From the NCBI GenBank assembly GCA_030674155.1, contig CM060326.1, positions 37,726,131-37,790,130 of the forward strand: a stretch of 64,000 bases of DNA. Reading direction: 5' to 3'. Shown here piece by piece: positions 33,960 through 47,149 of the stretch. This DNA is from Stramonita haemastoma. Lineage: Eukaryota; Mollusca; Gastropoda; Neogastropoda; Muricidae. Position 1 is the first letter of the stretch; each line of letters opens with the position of its first letter. The notes beneath the pieces are model-generated. The model had not been told where the DNA came from, searched no databases, and saw only the letters and a list, made by a program, of their open reading frames with translations. The translations under genes were made by a program, and so were the position numbers.

Positions 33960-34410
33960 TTATAGCTCAATGTAAACTGTCTTACGTTATCTACAGCTTT
34001 TCGCTTCAAAAAGGCAAATTTTACATGGGTGTTTGTCCAACCACAGCAACACATAAACTATTGAACTACCTGCTCCTTCTTTGACCTATTCGACCTACAA
34101 AAAACACCAGTAAATATAAAATGAATTATCTGCCCATGTTTGACTAATATCTTTGTAATAACCAAAAACAAAACCTCTTAAGCAAAAGAGAAAATAATCA
34201 GTGCATGGTTTGATGCATTGGCCCTTAAAATTACAAGTAAAATAGGAAGTAAATTATCTGTCCACAAGTTGACGTATCATTCTGGAATTTCTGAATAAGG
34301 CTTGCTGAGAATGGGCAAAAATATCAATGAACACAATGCATCAAGTGATTAGGCTCCATGTCCAACGATGCTTAATTATGATTTAACATTACTTTTTCTT
34401 TTTCTTGAGA
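33959..34410. other. Unannotated A/T-rich DNA
   Basis: No recognised feature. Confidence 0.35.
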
Positions 34411-34575
<165 letters not shown>

Positions 34576-34944
34576 CTCTCTCTGCTAATGAGCCCAACCC
34601 TGCTTTACTTATGATGTATTTGTGACTCATGTTATGTTATATTGCGTTGTGTTATGTTGTGTTGTGTGGCATCATATTGTAGTCTATCCTAGTGTCGTAC
34701 AGTTCACTGTATTGTTTTGTGTGCCTTTTTGTATTTTGATCATGACATTGCTTTCAAAGTCTTGTTGCTATTTTAAAAGTGATAGGATTCTTGAAGTGTG
34801 GCGACATGCTTTTTGTAATACTTTTTTTCCATTTTCATAAAACTTTTACCAGAATGTTGCTGAATGTTTGTTCTTTAACATGTGCATTTACCAGTGCTTT
34901 GCACCAATCTTAATCTGCTGTGAAGAACTTTTTTAGTTAGACTT

Positions 34945-35275
34945 TTTTTATTTCCAAATCGTACTCATGTGATTTTTTTACACCCAATCCCCGTGTTCAT
35001 GTGGTTTTGTGAATGCTGTCATCCGTTGCCACAGGCACACAATGGCTAATTCTTCAGAAAAAAGGAACAGGTTATAACTTGTGCGCAAAGTGTTCTACGT
35101 GCGTTTACATACCGAACCTTGGTTTATTGTGCCATCCAAAAAACCTTATGGGGAGTGGAACCGGTACTGATGTTAACACCAATGGAAAAATCCACTTGAA
35201 CAGGTGCCTTGGTGGTGACTCAAACCAGAGCCATTATATCACGAGTGTAACGCTCTAACCACAGACTACCCTCCC
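34945..35275 (-). repeat. SINE-A, reverse, diverged
   Basis: CACCCAATCCCCGTG, GTTGCCACAGGCACACAATG, AACTTGTGCGCAAAGTGTTC, GATGTTAACACCAATGG, then the reverse head (TAACCACAGACTACC). The tail has lost its usual sequence. Poly-C (35282-35296) follows. Confidence 0.75.
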
Positions 35276-35296
35276 CCCTGACCCCCCCCCCCCCCC

Positions 35297-35928
35297 TCAC
35301 AACCCCCCCCCTCCCCCAATACTAAGATTAAAGCTATCATAATGTTGAATAGAAAACCTCGTTATATAGAAACGAACATCATTGTTAGATGTATACAGCA
35401 GATCAAAAACATCTCCGTTTGCAATCATATTTAATGAAGAGCAATAACTGATTTTAAAATAGAATTTTGCATGTTCTAAAATGACAATGATAAGAAATGC
35501 AAGATATAAAAGTACACGTGTTCTTTCTGAAATCAAAACAAAGAAGAAGGTGAGAAAGCTCGCAAAGAAGCCTTCAGAGGTAATTCACCCAGTAATGACA
35601 CATTCCCTAAGTTCAAAAGCATCACAAATTACTGAATTCAGCACGATACGTCTCCTTTAGTAAAAAAAAAAAAACAACAACAAAAACATACATACAACAA
35701 TAGTTGGTGTCCGAGCGCTCGACAAAGAAGAAGAAATAAACAAATAACAGCCACAAAATTCAAACATCTTCCAACATTAGCAATCATTCCCTTTCCTTTT
35801 AAATGTGTGGAGTACAGAGAGAGACAGAGATAACAAGGTTGAGGCTGTGATAAGGTTTTGTTTAATGGTGCATGTGATCTCTCTTAACACCGCCATTCTT
35901 TGTGTTGGCAACACAGGTTTTCAGGGAG
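35297..35928. other. Unannotated A/T-rich DNA
   Basis: No recognised feature. Confidence 0.35.
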
Positions 35929-36240
35929 ATGGGACAGTCTGGTGGTTAGAGTGTTGCACGTCGCCCTCGCGATCTGACAACCCGGGTTCGATCCCAGATT
36001 CCAACCACCTCCAAGACGCCCTTTTGAAGGGGTTCTTTCCTCTGAAGTTAACATCAGTGCCGACTCCACTCCCCGAAATGCCTTTCGGATGAGTCTATAC
36101 GCTGAGGTCCTGTGTGTGAACGGACGCAGAACATCTTTGTATTTATATAACACTTTAAGTCGCAGTAGACTTGATTTTTTTTTTTAATTAAGCACATGAG
36201 TGCTTATTCCATTATCTTCGAAATAAAATGATAAAAAGAA
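35929..36240 (+). repeat. SINE-A, variant head, internally deleted
   Basis: Head ACAGTCTGGTGGTTAGAGTG and B-box GGTTCGATCCC, body to GGACGCAGAACATCTT. The section with GTTAAATCCTGTTCC is replaced by A/T sequence, then AAGCACATGAGTGCTTATTC leads to the tail. Confidence 0.8.
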
Positions 36241-37299
36241 CAAAATGGCGGTATTCAACAGTGTCCTGCTTTGAGCTGTCATACGCAGGACACCACCTAC
36301 TAAGCCCCCTGCTGACGACAGTAATGTCTCAGTCGTGGAATCAGACTGGGTGAGACGCCCACCCAAGGTGGGGACCACCACAACATACCTCCGTAAACCT
36401 CCAAACCCAAGGCTTTGACACAATTTATCACAAGCAAAGAAATGCATGGGAAAATCAAACCTGAGGTCGCCATGAAATCGGAGCAACTAGGGTCACCGAA
36501 TCAGACACATTTTTTATTTACAGCATGATGAGGACTGTGTAAGGATGCTGCTATGAAAGTGCATGCGCTTTGAGACTGTTTGACAGGGCTGAAATGTACC
36601 CTTCCTATCATATATACCCCGGCGTCAACCGGACCTGAGAGACACAGACACCTGCAGTGTTGGTCAGGTAACTTGAGCAACACTGTTAACATCACATCCC
36701 TAAAGTGAATGAAGCTCTACTGTGTGGTCCCAGTCTTCTCCAAGAGCTCATCACATTATCACCCTGGGTAGAAGCTGATCAGAGTCCTTAAAACCCTTTT
36801 TACTTAATGGGATTGGAACCTGAAACCATCTACCCCTTAACACAAACGCTAACCATTACACTGTGGAGTGGTGTCTCGCTAAAATATTTCTATTTGTATG
36901 CTTTCTTGACCGCGATAAGCTGAAAATATGACAATGAAAACTTAAAGGAAAATATACAGGGCTTGTGGGGTTTTGCCATGTGATCATTTCTTCCAGCAAT
37001 AGTAATGGCTAAGTTGATGTTTTAGGTCTTTTCGTGTCAGAACCTGCTTGCGTGCTTTTCCCCGTTTACTATTTTTAAATCATTTTGGCTTCACGTTGGT
37101 AGGGGGGGGGGGGTAGTTTCTTTGAAGTGACGTTGACTCATTGGATGAATTCCTGTTACATCGTCCTGCTTCCTGACACTCATTGATAGCTGACATCAAT
37201 TACCGATAGTTGATGGATCATAATCAGCCACCTCTTAGGAGGAAAATGTGACTATTTAAGAAACATTGCGTTTATCTAGCTGATGCCCATGGAAATGAT
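36241..37299. other. Unannotated DNA
   Basis: A poly-G run is at 37102-37113; no gene recognised. 36800-36870 contains a tRNA-like reverse fragment (GGATTGGAACCTGAAACC, CGCTAACCATTACACTG). Confidence 0.4.
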
Positions 37300-37375
37300 G
37301 TGTCAATCTGTCAGTCAGTTATTCAATCTGTCTCTGTGATTGTCTGTGTCCCTGACCCTGTGCCCCCTTCTTCTC

Positions 37376-37401
37376 TGTCTTTGTCTCTGTCTCTGTCTCT
37401 G

Positions 37402-37434
<33 letters not shown>

Positions 37435-37457
37435 ATGTCTCTCTGTCTCTGTCTCTG

Positions 37458-37510
<53 letters not shown>

Positions 37511-37562
37511 CTCTCCTCCATCCATCCATCCATCCCATCCATCCATCCATCCATCCATCCAT
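37376..37562. repeat. (TCTCTG)n, (CT)n and (ATCC)n
   Basis: Hexamer-like TCTCTG to 37458, CT to 37508, then CCAT units to 37562. An AATAAAG word follows at about 37588, possibly a LINE tail. Confidence 0.9.
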
Positions 37563-37754
37563 CTCTTTATTATTTTCCATCTGGACAATAAAGAAATTAC
37601 GTTGCATTTCTGGAAGGAGTAAGTAAGTCAATACCAGTTTGCAGTTTATTTTTCATTTTATCATCTTTGCAAAGTTTATACTGCGCGGCATAAATTGGTG
37701 ATATGGGTTAATGGGCATTTGATGATCATCGCCAATTTCTTCCTTTTTTATATC

Positions 37755-37990
37755 CTACCCCAGCTAGAGCTCTACGGTTAACAATGATATTTCTGCGTAT
37801 GCAAACCTCCCCCCCCCCTCCTCTATTAAGGTAGCCAAATTCTGACTTCGGGAATACAGTCGGGAATTGAACGTACCAAATTTTCCAGGGCAGTCAAAAG
37901 TAACCTCCCTGCTCTTTCCGATGCTTAATTGTCGTTGGTTCTTTTGACTGTAGTACTCCCTTAGGCAAACTTATCTAGCACTGACGCAAG
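37755..37990 (-). repeat. SINE-B part, reverse
   Basis: CCCCAGCTAGAGCTC, ATTAAGGTAGCCAAATTCTG, GGGAATTGAACGTACC and TTGGTTCTTTTGACTG follow the same order as 31626-31850. Confidence 0.7.
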
Positions 37991-38047
37991 TATCTTCCGT
38001 GTTTACACTCTACAGGTTCTAAGCTCCTCCTCCTCCATTTCTCAGCC

Positions 38048-38386
38048 ATGTCTGGTACCACAGCCAGCGTCCCTGGGGTACAGCAGCAGACGGTGACGTC
38101 GATCAAATCTCAAGGTCGAATCCTCCAGAGGATGAAGACAAAAAGTGTGGCCACTAAGGCAGAAAAAGATCACGGTGGATACAGTGTCCTCACGACAGCC
38201 ATGTCTGATAGTAGAAAAATTAATGGTACCCACTGCTTCCATCCGAATCCTAATCAAACAGGCGCTGGCGTCCGTCCTCTGCTGAATTCAGTTGTGATAG
38301 ATTGCTTTGTACCGCATTGTGCTGTACTTGGATTTTGTTCTCGTTCGAAACAGTCTGGATTCAAACAAACCCAGCAATCATGGTGA
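38048..38386 (+). other. Unrecognised 112-codon open frame, not called as a gene
   Basis: The frame starts MSGTTASVPGVQQQTVTSIK, followed by SQGRILQRMKTKSVATKAEK. The first half has a balanced, coding-like composition and follows a CTCTACAG acceptor-like site (38007-38014). The second half looks random. No donor, poly(A) signal or family was identified, so it may be a diverged exon or chance. Confidence 0.15.
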
Positions 38387-38589
38387 TATGACCTGTGTGA
38401 GCTGCCATTAAATGGATCCCCTGATCCCTTCATCCATTCCAGGATTAAAACGTTTAACGGCGCGAACCCGGTCAAAAATAACTTTACATTATGTTTTAAC
38501 TGCTTAGCACAAATTATCTATCAGCAGGCATGAAAACTCAACCCACAATATCGGCAGTAAAAAAAAAATCCATAAATAAATAAAACAAC

Positions 38590-38850
38590 TCAGTCGAGAC
38601 TGCAAACGTAAAAGGAGTACTCCTTAACTTTCCGGGAGGAAAATGTTGTGTTTTACCAATTTGCAAGCACACGAAGACCGTGGGACCTATCAAATTTAGA
38701 ACTGTTTGTCTTGTGATTAAACAGCCAGTGCGCTTGCGGCCCATCTGAGGAAGAAAAAATGAAGGGGGATTCCTGCAGAAGTTTCCAGAGCCAGGGAGAA
38801 GTGCTTATAATTGTTCGCTGAAGACTCACTTATCGACACAACACCATGCC
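38590..38850. repeat. Diverged copy of 19705-19965
   Basis: Shared, in order: GTCGAGACTGCAAAC, ACTCCTTRAC, CAGGGAGAAGTKCTTA, and GACACAACAC near the right end. The spacing is similar. This looks like an old dispersed repeat or duplication. Confidence 0.55.
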
Positions 38851-38926
38851 CTTTACACCTCTGTCTGATGCTTATAACCATCTGTCTATAAAAACTGCCT
38901 CTTTCCTTCTCTTAACCACCCCACTC

Positions 38927-38930
<4 letters not shown>

Positions 38931-38982
<52 letters not shown>
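38931..38982. repeat. (CT)n
   Basis: About 26 CT units. Confidence 0.95.
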
Positions 38983-38984
<2 letters not shown>

Positions 38985-39066
38985 GAAAACCAGGAGACAA
39001 TGACGTTGATTACAAGTCAAGCCTGTATTCCCAGGACGCAGGCGACTGAACTTGTTGCCCGTTAAA

Positions 39067-39067
<1 letters not shown>

Positions 39068-39118
<51 letters not shown>

Positions 39119-39206
39119 GAGGAGAGAGATCCATGAACTGAACACAGGGCCCTCCAGGCAGTCACTGAGGAGGAGGAGGAGGAAGAGGAGGAGGACGGTG
39201 ATGATA

Positions 39207-39245
<39 letters not shown>
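39068..39245. repeat. (GA)n, then (GAG/GAT)n
   Basis: GA units to 39128 with one TGA break, GAGGAG at 39170-39195, then (GAT)n to 39243. Confidence 0.92.
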
Positions 39246-39890
39246 GCCATCGCTCTGGTCACACCCACTGACGTGTCACACCCAGCTCTGGTTTCCATCA
39301 GAGATCAGAGATGGCCACTCCCCCTAGAGACCCGGCAATTAAAGTAGGTCAACACAACCATCACATTTTACCGCAGACACCTTGCGTTCACTTTTCTCCA
39401 TTGGGGTGGGGGTGGGGGTTAAAGTCGTTTTCCTATCTGCACTGGTGAGCAAAAGCACTAACAGCAGTGGTAGTAGTGACTGAAGTGGTAAAAACAGCTC
39501 TCTGTAGAATCACACTGGGGTTGTAACAGCGGGCAGTTAAGCTGCTGTTGGAGTGGTGGGTTCCTGCAGCAAAGTCCCCGAACTGCCGTTAATGAGAAAG
39601 ACAGGAATGCAGAGGGGGACAGAACCTGATGGTTATTGTTCTGTCAGGAAGTTGTGAGTGATCTTTTCTTTTATGGGGACAAGTATGGCCCTGGTGGGAT
39701 TGGGGGGGGGGGGGGGGGGGGGTGAGGAGTGTTGGGAAATAAGACCATCCACAAGAGTTTCTGGTCTGGTGGTTAGTGTCGAAACTGTTTCGATGGTTGG
39801 GGTCGACAGTGTGAATCTTACCAAAAGAAAAAAAACAGAACATTTCCAGGCTTATGTCCCCTTCTCCATCCCTCCCTCCCCCTCCATCCT
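39246..39890. other. Unannotated DNA with poly-G
   Basis: Poly-G of about 22 at 39700-39721. No gene recognised. Confidence 0.4.
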
Positions 39891-39959
39891 ACCTTTTCCC
39901 AGTTACAGAGCATTCCTGCCAATTCTTGATGTCGGCGTTTTCAAGAATGATGATCTAAC

Positions 39960-40215
39960 AGTTGCACTTTCTTTTCTTTTTCTTCTGTGGAAAACATCAT
40001 GGCGTGTGGGGTATCCACATGCACTCCACCACTTTTGCCAAGTAATCCACTGACCAGATGTTTTACCAGTGGCAAACACAATGATCTTCTTCTTCGTCAA
40101 ACGCTCAGACAGCAACTGCTGTCTGTCACATGAGTGAAAATGCATTGTGCTGCCGTTCATCGCCTGACAAGTCAGGCCCAGCGCGTCCGACTTCGCATGG
40201 GAGAGAATCATCTTT
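39960..40215. repeat. Dispersed repeat shared with 48215-48345
   Basis: Both have, in order, CTTCTTCTT, GCTCAGACAGCAA, CTGTC, ATGAGTGAAAATGC, CTGACAAGTCAGGCCCAGC and TCCGACTTCG. CTGACAAGTCAG is a 12-base palindrome, nearly perfect. Confidence 0.7.
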
Positions 40216-41425
40216 TAAGTGTTTCTGGATAAAAGGCAGAAGAATAGACCAAGAAGGCAGAAAATAGACAAGAAGGGGGTGACAGGAAGAAAAGGAACAA
40301 GGTAATAAAGAAGAGAGAAGATAGAAAAGAGGGAATTCCTAGTACAGAATTTCAGAAAGTGGAGATGCTAATTATACAGACAGGCCCCCGGCATCCCCAC
40401 AGAGAAACAGTGCTCTAGTCAAACCTTAGGGGCATAAGAATATTTTCTCAGCGTCCACTAAATGCTGCTGTGAACAACGTGGTCCTTGGTAAAGGTAAGA
40501 AGTGAACCGTCAGTATTGTAAAAGGGACAGGGAGACCATTCCTAGACAATCAGGCTTTGGTACACAACCAACATTGAATAATGAATTTGGTAAACAGTTC
40601 TTCAAGTGAAGACCCGCAATGATTCCCAACAAAAGAGACGAAGACGAAGGAAGGCAGGCTGTTGAAAGAATCGTTATCTTCATGACACCATCCCCGAAGT
40701 TGGAATGCGGCTACCGTAATGGTAGGAGAAAACGGACGCATACAGCAAAATTTCACCATCGGTGAACCTCAGAGCTCTAGATGAGGAACTAAAAGAAATC
40801 AAAATGACTATCATTATACTTGACTATTAATTTTGTCAATTTGCTGAAGATGTTCGCAAGGCAGAAGAGAGAGAGGAATGGTGGGAACTGGTTGTCAAGT
40901 ATTCAGGGGTGCCCCCACGGTCGCAAGACTAAGGGATAGATAGCTAAATAGTTCGCAACAAGACTGTGCGGGCAATCAATCCATAAATCAATGACACATA
41001 ATGAAAGGAACATTCTGCACTTTTCTCAGCTGTAGCCCATTCAACTTGAAAACCAGATATGGACTGACTAGCATGCTTCGTAAATCTTTCTTAAAGATCT
41101 TTTTTTTATAAAACGAAAGAACGGCAGGGGATGAGGTATTCAGTGCAGAAAGGGGTCACAAAAAGAATTAGAAAAACAGCGGATGAAATGTGAACAGAGA
41201 GAGGAGAAAAGTTTGTTGGTTAGAATTCTGGATATGGCAAAAGAGAAGAAAGCAGAAGCTAATCAGTAAGCTGCGGACATCACGAACGCTTTTGTGGAAA
41301 TAATGATGATCTATGGCCCTGCTGGCCAAAGAATGGTAATTTGCTTTCAACCAAAGATGGAGTGTTTCCCTGTCTGTCTGTATGTTCGTCTGTCAGTTCG
41401 TATCTCTGTTCTTTGTTTATCACAA
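40216..41425. other. Unannotated DNA with a SINE-B fragment
   Basis: 40685-40800 is a + strand SINE-B 3' end (CCCGAAGTTGGAATGCGGCT, TTTCACCATCGGTGAACCTC). The rest is A-rich without recognised features. Confidence 0.5.
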
Positions 41426-41427
41426 AC

Positions 41428-41429
<2 letters not shown>

Positions 41430-41498
<69 letters not shown>
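41430..41498. repeat. (CT)n, left of SINE-A
   Basis: About 34 CT units ending at the first base of the SINE. Confidence 0.95.
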
Positions 41499-41499
<1 letters not shown>

Positions 41500-41851
41500 G
41501 GGGACGGATAGCCTAGTGGTCAGAACATTGCGCTGGCAATTTGACGACCCAGGTTCGAGTCCGGTCGAGGAAATTTTTCTCCTGGAGTTAACATCAGTGC
41601 TGACTCCACTCTCCCCAAAAGTCCTTCGGATGAGACTTTAAACCGAGGCCCCGTGTGCGAACGCACGCAGAACATCTTGCGCACACGTTAAATCCTGTTC
41701 CGCTTTTCGTAAGAGTAGGCCATCGTGTGCCGGTGGGAACAGATGACAATATTTATAAAACTGCATACACACGGGGACCGGATGAAAAAAAGCACATGAT
41801 TGCTTATTCTGTTATCCTCGATATAAAAGAATAAATAAATAAATAAAATAA

Positions 41852-41855
<4 letters not shown>
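41499..41855 (+). repeat. SINE-A, full length, inserted in (CT)n
   Basis: A-box TAGCCTAGTGG at 41509-41519, B-box GGTTCGAGTCC near 41552, complete body, tail AATAAATAAATAAAATAAAA, then (CT)n again. It is nearly identical to the copy at 20438-20795, so both are young. Confidence 0.94.

Positions 41856-41902
<47 letters not shown>
41856..41902. repeat. (CT)n, right of SINE-A
   Basis: About 23 CT units starting right after the SINE tail. Confidence 0.95.
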
Positions 41903-41905
<3 letters not shown>

Positions 41906-42004
41906 CAATGTACTCCTTATGCAATGAAGCACCAGAGTATGAAGTACATTTTGTTTTGTGTCCTCCCACCTTTAATGACATTGGGCAAAAAAATATATCC
42001 CAGC

Positions 42005-42330
42005 AAGACTGGCTGTTGACTCGTTTACTGGTTTTGTGGAGAGTTTACTGGTTTTGTGGAGAGTTTACTGCCTGTCAGCTGATTCACTGGCTATTTGCCT
42101 CGTTTATCGGCTGTTGGGGAGTTTACTGTTGGCTTGATTTCTGTTGACTAGTTTACTGGCTTTGGCTTGTTTACGGGCTATTGGACTGTTTACTGGCTAT
42201 TGGCTGTTTACTGGTTATTGGCTGTTTACTGGTTATTGGCTGTTTACTGGTTATTGGCTGTTTACTGGTTATTGGCTGTTTACTGGATATTGGCCGTTTA
42301 CTGGTTATTGGCTTATTAATGGGTGTTGGC
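42005..42330 (+). repeat. 18-bp minisatellite
   Basis: Core at 42175-42315 has about eight units of GTTTACTGGTTATTGGCT; diverged units with GGAGAGTTTACTG extend to the left. The frame LFTGYW is repeat translation. Confidence 0.9.
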
Positions 42331-43090
42331 TGATTTGCTGGATGTTTGCTAGTTTACTGTTGCCCGCCTGCCATTTTACTGAACTACTATGTTTTATTTT
42401 GTTTGCTTGTTTGTATGTTTAGATGAGTGGTTACTTGTTTGTTGTTGTTTTTTGGCTGTTGTTGTTTTTTTCTTTCGGGGGGGGGGAGGGGGGGTCTTCA
42501 TGCATTGACATAGTATGATGTCTTTCTGTCACAAAAGATTTCCCCTGCGTCCTACCAGCTCTGGGTGCATCAGACATAAACATTCATTATTTGTTCACTT
42601 TTACTTTCGTTTTACGCGGTGGTGTCTTGCTTTATTACCCTCACTGTTTGTTTGATTCTTTCTTCTGGGTTTCTTCTTTTCCTTTCTTTATATCATTTGT
42701 TTCGCTACTTAGAGGGTTACTGGGTTTCTTCCTACTTTTTTCATTTATTCCTTTTCTTTCTTTGTTGCTTTGTTCGTGGTTCTTTCTTTCTTTGTTCCCC
42801 ATCTTGCGTTCAGGGTTGTTGTTGTTTTTTAATCTTCCTTTTTTTCTGCCGGAGTTCTTTCCCTTCTCTTTCTTTTTTTTTCTTTCTTTTTCCTTTCTTC
42901 GTTTCCATTTTCTTTCTATAAATTTTATTTGTCCTTTCTTTCTTTTCGTCTTTTCATATTTTTCAATCTCTCACTTTCTTTCCATTTTCTTTTTTGTCTT
43001 TCTTCTTTCTTACACTCTCTTTTCTTCTTTTTTCCCATCTTTTCCCTGTTCTCTCTCTTTTTTCTTTCCTTCTGTCTGTCTTTAGGTGGC
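42331..43090. repeat. Pyrimidine-rich TTTC/TTTG DNA
   Basis: Degenerate TTCTTT-rich sequence with poly-G at 42477-42495. The phenylalanine-rich frames are composition artefacts. Confidence 0.6.
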
Positions 43091-43224
43091 TAATATGTGT
43101 GGGGGGTCTTTTTGCTTTTATTCCTTTCATCTACTTTATTCGTTGTTTTTATTTTCATTCCTCTGTGGACATTTTCTGGATGCAAGAGAAACAACGTAGA
43201 GACGAAGTGTGTGCAGAGAGGGCG

Positions 43225-43330
43225 CGGGGGGGGGGGGGGGGGGGGGGGGAGGGCTAATGGGTTTTTTTGTTTTTTCAAATTGGAAGCTGTAAATTTGTAC
43301 TTTTCTGTGCCATGTGCACGTGTGTATGTG

Positions 43331-43400
<70 letters not shown>

Positions 43401-43430
43401 CTCTCTTCTCTCTCTCTCTCTCTCTCTGAA
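43225..43430. repeat. Poly-G and (CT)n
   Basis: Poly-G of about 23 at 43227-43249; (CT)n at 43335-43428 with two TCC breaks. Confidence 0.93.
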
Positions 43431-43519
43431 CAGAGCATAATTATAAGAATAGTCAATTAAAGGGAAGCAACTGTTCCCTGCATTCGTTTGTTTTTTTTCT
43501 ATGGGGGTTATATACAGAA

Positions 43520-43760
43520 ATCCCCCGTGGGACTCCCGGGGAATGCTTGCAAAGCAAGCATTACAAGAATAGGGTCCCTGCCCGCCAGCCAGGCATGTCG
43601 TAAGAGGCGACTAAGGTGGCCCCACTCCCCCAGGTAGGGGGTTGGACACAGGGCTAACAACCCTGTTCTGTAAAAAAAAGTTTGTTACAGAAACAGCAAC
43701 AAAGAAATTCCTTTGTTGCTGCCCTACATGCCAAGAAGGCATAAAAAGGCTTTGGATATA
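43520..43760 (+). mobile_element. Possible 5' leader fragment of an RTE-like retrotransposon
   Basis: The words GTCGTAAGAGGCGACTAA, TTGGACACAGGGCTAACAAC, CCTGTTCTGTAAAAAA and TTTGTTACAGAAACAGCAAC recall the untranslated leader seen upstream of the endonuclease ORF in the family found at 27700-29541. This assignment is from memory. No ORF follows. Confidence 0.4.
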
Positions 43761-44699
<939 letters not shown>

Positions 44700-44702
<3 letters not shown>

Positions 44703-44805
44703 ATTATTTATTTCGAGGATAATAGAATAACCACGCTTATGCTTTTTCACATTCAGTCTCCGTGTGTATGCAGTTTTGTAAATGTTGTCACCGGTTCCCA
44801 GAGAG
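44700..44805 (-). repeat. SINE-A 3' fragment, reverse, next to (GA)n
   Basis: TATTTATTTCGAGGATAATA to TGTCACCGGTTCCCA. The tail side abuts the (GA)n run. Confidence 0.8.
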
Positions 44806-45200
44806 AGGGGGGGGCATCTTCAAGTTACTTTACAGACAGGCAGACAGACAGACATCTAGACAGAGTATTGTCAGTGAAAAGAAACTAACAATTGTCAATC
44901 AAAATCTGGCATCACAAAATCAAGTCATCAAAGAGACAGATAACAATAGCAAACAAAAAACCCAACTCGTTGCAAAGAATAATATAGGCCTACACACAAT
45001 TTCACAGACAGACAGGGAATGGGGAAGGCGGGGGACTTCAGTCAGGCTTTTCAGAGATAAGAACTGTTCCCTCAAGGTCGGAAAACTTGTGAGGAATGCT
45101 GCGTAGCCTAACGTACTTGGTTTAAGAAATGGATGTGTTCCATTCAAAATGCGGCAATGCCGACCTGGAAATCGAAAAATGAATTATTCCAAATCGGACA
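44806..45200. other. Unannotated DNA
   Basis: GACA-type repeats at 44835-44862; otherwise nothing recognised. Confidence 0.4.
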
Positions 45201-45204
45201 ATTG

Positions 45205-45207
45205 CCT

Positions 45208-45246
<39 letters not shown>

Positions 45247-45460
45247 TATCGAGGATAATGGAATAAGCACTCATGTGCTTTTTTTACGTACAGTCCCCTT
45301 GCGTATGCAGTTTTGTAAGTTTTGCCATCTGTTCCCACCGGCACATAATGGCCTACTCTTACGAAAAGCATGACAGGATTTAACGTGTGTGCAAGATGTT
45401 CTGCGTGCGTTTGCACACGGGCCTTGTTTTATAGTCTCATCCGAAAGACTTTTGAGACCT
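45205..45460 (-). repeat. SINE-A, reverse, 5' truncated, with expanded tail
   Basis: The tail (TTTA)n of about 11 units at 45205-45247 leads into TATCGAGGATAATGGAATAA and the body to CTCATCCGAAAGACTTTTGA. The tRNA head is absent. Confidence 0.88.
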
Positions 45461-45955
45461 TCATCTCTGTGAGCGTGTGAATCTGGTGAAACTGGGCGAA
45501 TTTTCTATCTTTTTATCACCGTTATTTTATGATCGTATTTACATCTGCATTCGGTTTTATATTTTTTAATCAATGTGCTCAGCCGTTTAAAAAAAATAAT
45601 ATATAAATCTACTTACTTATGGACTAGGTTTACGCAATTGAACAGCTTGTACCAGCCAGAAGAATCAGGCTTTCAAACAGCGCGCATGCCGCTGCTGTAA
45701 CAGTCTAAGGGAAAGAACTGTGTTTTATCCCGTCTGATATGATTGACTTCCCTTGAAAATGATAAAATCTTCGTCTTTCAACAAGCAATGCCAATTACAA
45801 CCATACAATTGTTGTGACCAACAAAGACACCAAAGCAAGATATTAGCATTTATAGCATAGGTTGCAGCTTCATTTTCACTGATGTGCTAATCATTGCAAT
45901 TGTTATGATTAAACGAAGAAAGCTAAAAACAAGTGAAGAGAGATGGACTCTCAAA
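45461..45955. other. Unannotated A/T-rich DNA
   Basis: No recognised feature. Confidence 0.35.
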
Positions 45956-45957
45956 GA

Positions 45958-45958
45958 G

Positions 45959-46024
<66 letters not shown>

Positions 46025-46044
46025 CCATATGGCAAGGGTGGATT

Positions 46045-46076
<32 letters not shown>

Positions 46077-46101
46077 CTGAACAGGGATTCTGACTATCCC
46101 G

Positions 46102-46146
<45 letters not shown>

Positions 46147-46286
46147 TGAAACAAAACAAACTAACAGAAATGAAGCAGCAAGCAAACAAGCAAAGTACAA
46201 CCAAGAAAATGCCACCCAAAAAATATTTAGCTACAACACTGTTACAACTCAAACAACAAAATAAACCCAAAACGAACTAAAGAAGA

Positions 46287-46365
<79 letters not shown>

Positions 46366-46388
46366 TAACAATAACAATAACAATAACA

Positions 46389-46472
<84 letters not shown>

Positions 46473-46475
46473 TAG
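45958..46475. repeat. (CT)n, (GA)n, (AGAC)n, (AAT)n and (GATA)n cluster
   Basis: CT at 45958-46022, GA at 46050-46077, AGAC at 46104-46146, AAT at 46289-46363, then AACAAT and GATA units at 46391-46472. CT and GA within 30 bases of each other can pair as an inverted repeat. Confidence 0.93.
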
Positions 46476-46619
46476 ATGATAGAACAACAAAATGTGGGAG
46501 GAATTTGTATCAATAAGACTGTTGGGAGACAACCGTATTAATGGGAGAGTAATCTTGCCCCCTTAAAACTTAACTGGTGTTCTTTCCCTTATACCACAGA
46601 ATAGCTGTCTTCTTTTTTC

Positions 46620-46621
<2 letters not shown>

Positions 46622-46684
<63 letters not shown>
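46622..46684. repeat. (GT)n, left of truncated SINE-A
   Basis: About 31 GT units. Confidence 0.95.
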
Positions 46685-46688
<4 letters not shown>

Positions 46689-46926
46689 ATTGTTTTGTAT
46701 CGAGGATAATGGAATAAGCACTCGTGTGCTTTATTACATCCAGCCCCCGTGTGTATGCAGTTTTTGTAAATCTTGTGATGTGTTCCCACCGACTCACAAT
46801 GGCCTACTCTTACGAAAAGCGGAACAGGATTTAACGTGTGCACAAGATGTTCTGCGTGCGTTCGCATACGGGGCCTCAGTTTAAAGTCTCGTCGGAAGGA
46901 CATGTGGGGAGAGTGGAGTCAACACT

Positions 46927-46930
<4 letters not shown>
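46685..46930 (-). repeat. SINE-A, reverse, 5' truncated, between two (GT)n blocks
   Basis: From TTTGTATCGAGGATAATGG to GGAGAGTGGAGTCAACACTG, then directly (TG)n. The tRNA head that should follow is missing. Confidence 0.9.

Positions 46931-47020
<90 letters not shown>
46930..47020. repeat. (TG)n, right of truncated SINE-A
   Basis: About 45 TG units. Confidence 0.95.
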
Positions 47021-47021
<1 letters not shown>

Positions 47022-47149
47022 GGAGAGGAGGGGTGCGCGCACGTGCGCATAATTATTATGTGCATTGTTTGTTTGATCTTTTCTTCACTTTTTCTCTCTT
47101 TTTGCGGAAATACAAAATCTGCTGTGCTTTCTTGTGTCGTATAGGTGTT

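Noticed and set aside
42591..43085. Phe/Leu-rich frames that look like membrane proteins
   Set aside because: They follow from pyrimidine-rich TTTC DNA and overlap in two frames equally.
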